Below, one piece after another: positions 63,013 through 64,000 of a DNA stretch of 64,000 nt. The DNA is from Bacteroides graminisolvens DSM 19988 = JCM 15093 (lineage in GTDB: Bacteria > Bacteroidota > Bacteroidia > Bacteroidales > Bacteroidaceae): contig NZ_KE386627.1 in NCBI RefSeq assembly GCF_000428125.1, positions 197,375-261,374 of the forward strand. The letters run 5' to 3'. The notes under the pieces are model-generated. The model worked only from the letters and a program-made list of their open reading frames with translations. It did no database searches and was not told the DNA's origin. Position 1 is the stretch's first letter. Every line of letters starts with the position of its first letter. The position numbers were made by a program, and so were the translations under genes.

Positions 63013-64000
63013 TCAACTCATTCGGTCTCGATAATCTTCATAAGAAAATTGTTTGTAGATTTCCGCTTTTCCTTCTTTCGTCCACAAAGCAATGGCCGGA
63101 TGGTGAATTCCGTTAAACATGTTTGTTTTTACGGTAGTATAATGAATCATATCTTCAAATACGATGCGTTCGCCGATTTTTAATTCATGATCAAAGCTCC
63201 AATACCCCATGTAGTCACCACTTAAGCAAGAATTGCCGCCTAACCGATAAACATAAGGTCCCTCCTCGCCCAGTTCTGCACCTCTTACCGTGGGTTGGTA
63301 AGGCATCTCTAGGCAGTCGGGCATGTGACAGGTAAAGCTCACATTTAATATGGCAGTTTTTATACCTTTGCTCTCTACCACATCAATCACATTGGCTGTT
63401 AGTACCCCTGTTTGCCAAGTGAAAGCCGATCCGGGTTCCAAGATAATTTGCAAGTGCGGATAACGTTCCTTTAATCCCTTTAATAATCCGATAAGATGTT
63501 TTACGTCATAATCTTTGCGGGTCATCAGGTGACCGCCTCCCAGATTAAGCCATTTAAGGTACTTAAACCAATGAGAGAAACGCTTTTCCAGATGCACCAA
63601 GGTTTGCTCCAACTCATACGAAGAAGATTCACAGTGTGCATGGCAGTGAAAGCCCTCTATACCTTCGGGTAATACGTCGGGAAGTAAATCGGATGTAATT
63701 CCAAAACGCGTACCGGGAGCACATGGGTTATACAATTCTGTTTCTACTTCAGAATATTCGGGGTTTACACGAATGCCGCAAGAGATACCCTCTTGGGCAG
63801 CCTGCTGGTAGAAACGCTCATATTGAGTCAATGAATTGAAAGTGATGTGGCTGCTGCAGCGCATTATTTCAGGAAAGTCTTCTTCAGTGTATGCCGGCGA
63901 ATAAGTATGCGCCTTGCTTCCAAATTCTTCCAGAGCTAAACGTGCCTCGTAAACCGAACTGGCTGTAGAGTGGTCTATATATTCCCTAAAGATTGGGAAA
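63013..64000 (-). CDS. nspC: Carboxynorspermidine decarboxylase, N-terminus cut by window edge
   Basis: About 329 residues are in the window; the frame stays open to base 64000, so the first ~50 residues are missing. The ATG at 63864 is internal: the upstream frame reads RLALEEFGSKAHTYSPAYTE, a conserved NspC stretch. Alanine-racemase-like PLP barrel of the DAP/ornithine decarboxylase class; EGFHCHAHCESSSYELEQTL, WLNLGGGHLMTRKDYD, ILEPGSAFTWQTGVL, and late SCLSGDYMGYWSFDHELKIGERIVFEDMIHYT. It makes norspermidine (or spermidine) by the aspartate-semialdehyde route common in Bacteroidetes. Confidence 0.93.
   Translation of the reverse strand, partial: FPIFREYIDHSTASSVYEARLALEEFGSKAHTYSPAYTEEDFPEIMRCSSHITFNSLTQYERFYQQAAQEGISCGIRVNPEYSEVETELYNPCAPGTRFGITSDLLPDVLPEGIEGFHCHAHCESSSYELEQTLVHLEKRFSHWFKYLKWLNLGGGHLMTRKDYDVKHLIGLLKGLKERYPHLQIILEPGSAFTWQTGVLTANVIDVVESKGIKTAILNVSFTCHMPDCLEMPYQPTVRGAELGEEGPYVYRLGGNSCLSGDYMGYWSFDHELKIGERIVFEDMIHYTTVKTNMFNGIHHPAIALWTKEGKAEIYKQFSYEDYRDRMS

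Overview
The window reads as chromosome of a diazotrophic member of the Bacteroidales (Bacteroides-like). The grounds are a SusC/SusD polysaccharide locus, a GH97 enzyme, a SusR-like regulator, lipoproteins with Bacteroidetes-type lipoboxes, a carboxynorspermidine decarboxylase, and promoters of the Bacteroidetes type (TTTG, about 19-21 nt, TAnnTTTG). The species cannot be fixed from the sequence. No insertion sequence, integrase, phage gene or CRISPR array was seen.

Layout. (1) 1-5000: an exported lysine-rich protein, a dicarboxylate/amino-acid symporter, a membrane-anchored MutS-like ATPase, a putative ~70-nt small RNA, palindromic and iteron-like repeat arrays, and tRNA-Gly(CCC). (2) 5079-7950: cobU-cobT-cobS-cobC for the lower loop of cobalamin. 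(3) 7960-22760, minus strand: one long nitrogen-fixation/molybdate block in transcription order modE, outer-membrane barrel, modA, nifH, nifI1, nifI2, nifD, nifK, nifE, nifN, nifB, [2Fe-2S] ferredoxin, nifV, modB, modC, nifX-like. The divergent activator nifA and two small genes follow on the plus strand (23071-25562). (4) 25535-29007, minus: cbiB, cobD-like, cbiP. (5) 29275-40471, minus: a starch-type utilisation locus (SusR-like, GH97, SusC, SusD, a two-CBM lipoprotein, GH13). (6) 40629-42511: nitroreductase, a second copy of the small RNA, a hairpin array, and the PduO-type adenosyltransferase. (7) 42527-59161: the main anaerobic cobalamin cluster: cbiA on the minus strand, then a cobalamin riboswitch driving a TonB receptor, exported cbiK, a PepSY membrane protein, and the fused corrin-ring enzymes cbiHC, cbiET, cbiGF and cbiJD; then a btuFCD-like transporter and cbiL. 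(8) 59241-64000: secreted GH2 beta-galactosidase, four tRNAs, and nspC running off the right edge.

How it fits together. The nif block encodes a Mo-nitrogenase of the clostridial/anaerobe type: NifD carries an insertion of about 50 residues and two PII-like NifI proteins lie between nifH and nifD. The molybdate transporter is split to the two ends of the same block. Two matching inverted repeats (22358 and 9697) look like ModE operators in front of the two molybdate-uptake segments. The cobalamin genes together cover nearly every step from sirohydrochlorin to adenosylcobalamin plus import and salvage. The nif island sits exactly between two cobalamin segments. The most unexpected non-coding signal is a pair of homologous, promoter-plus-terminator small-RNA units at 2348-2494 and 41377-41518.
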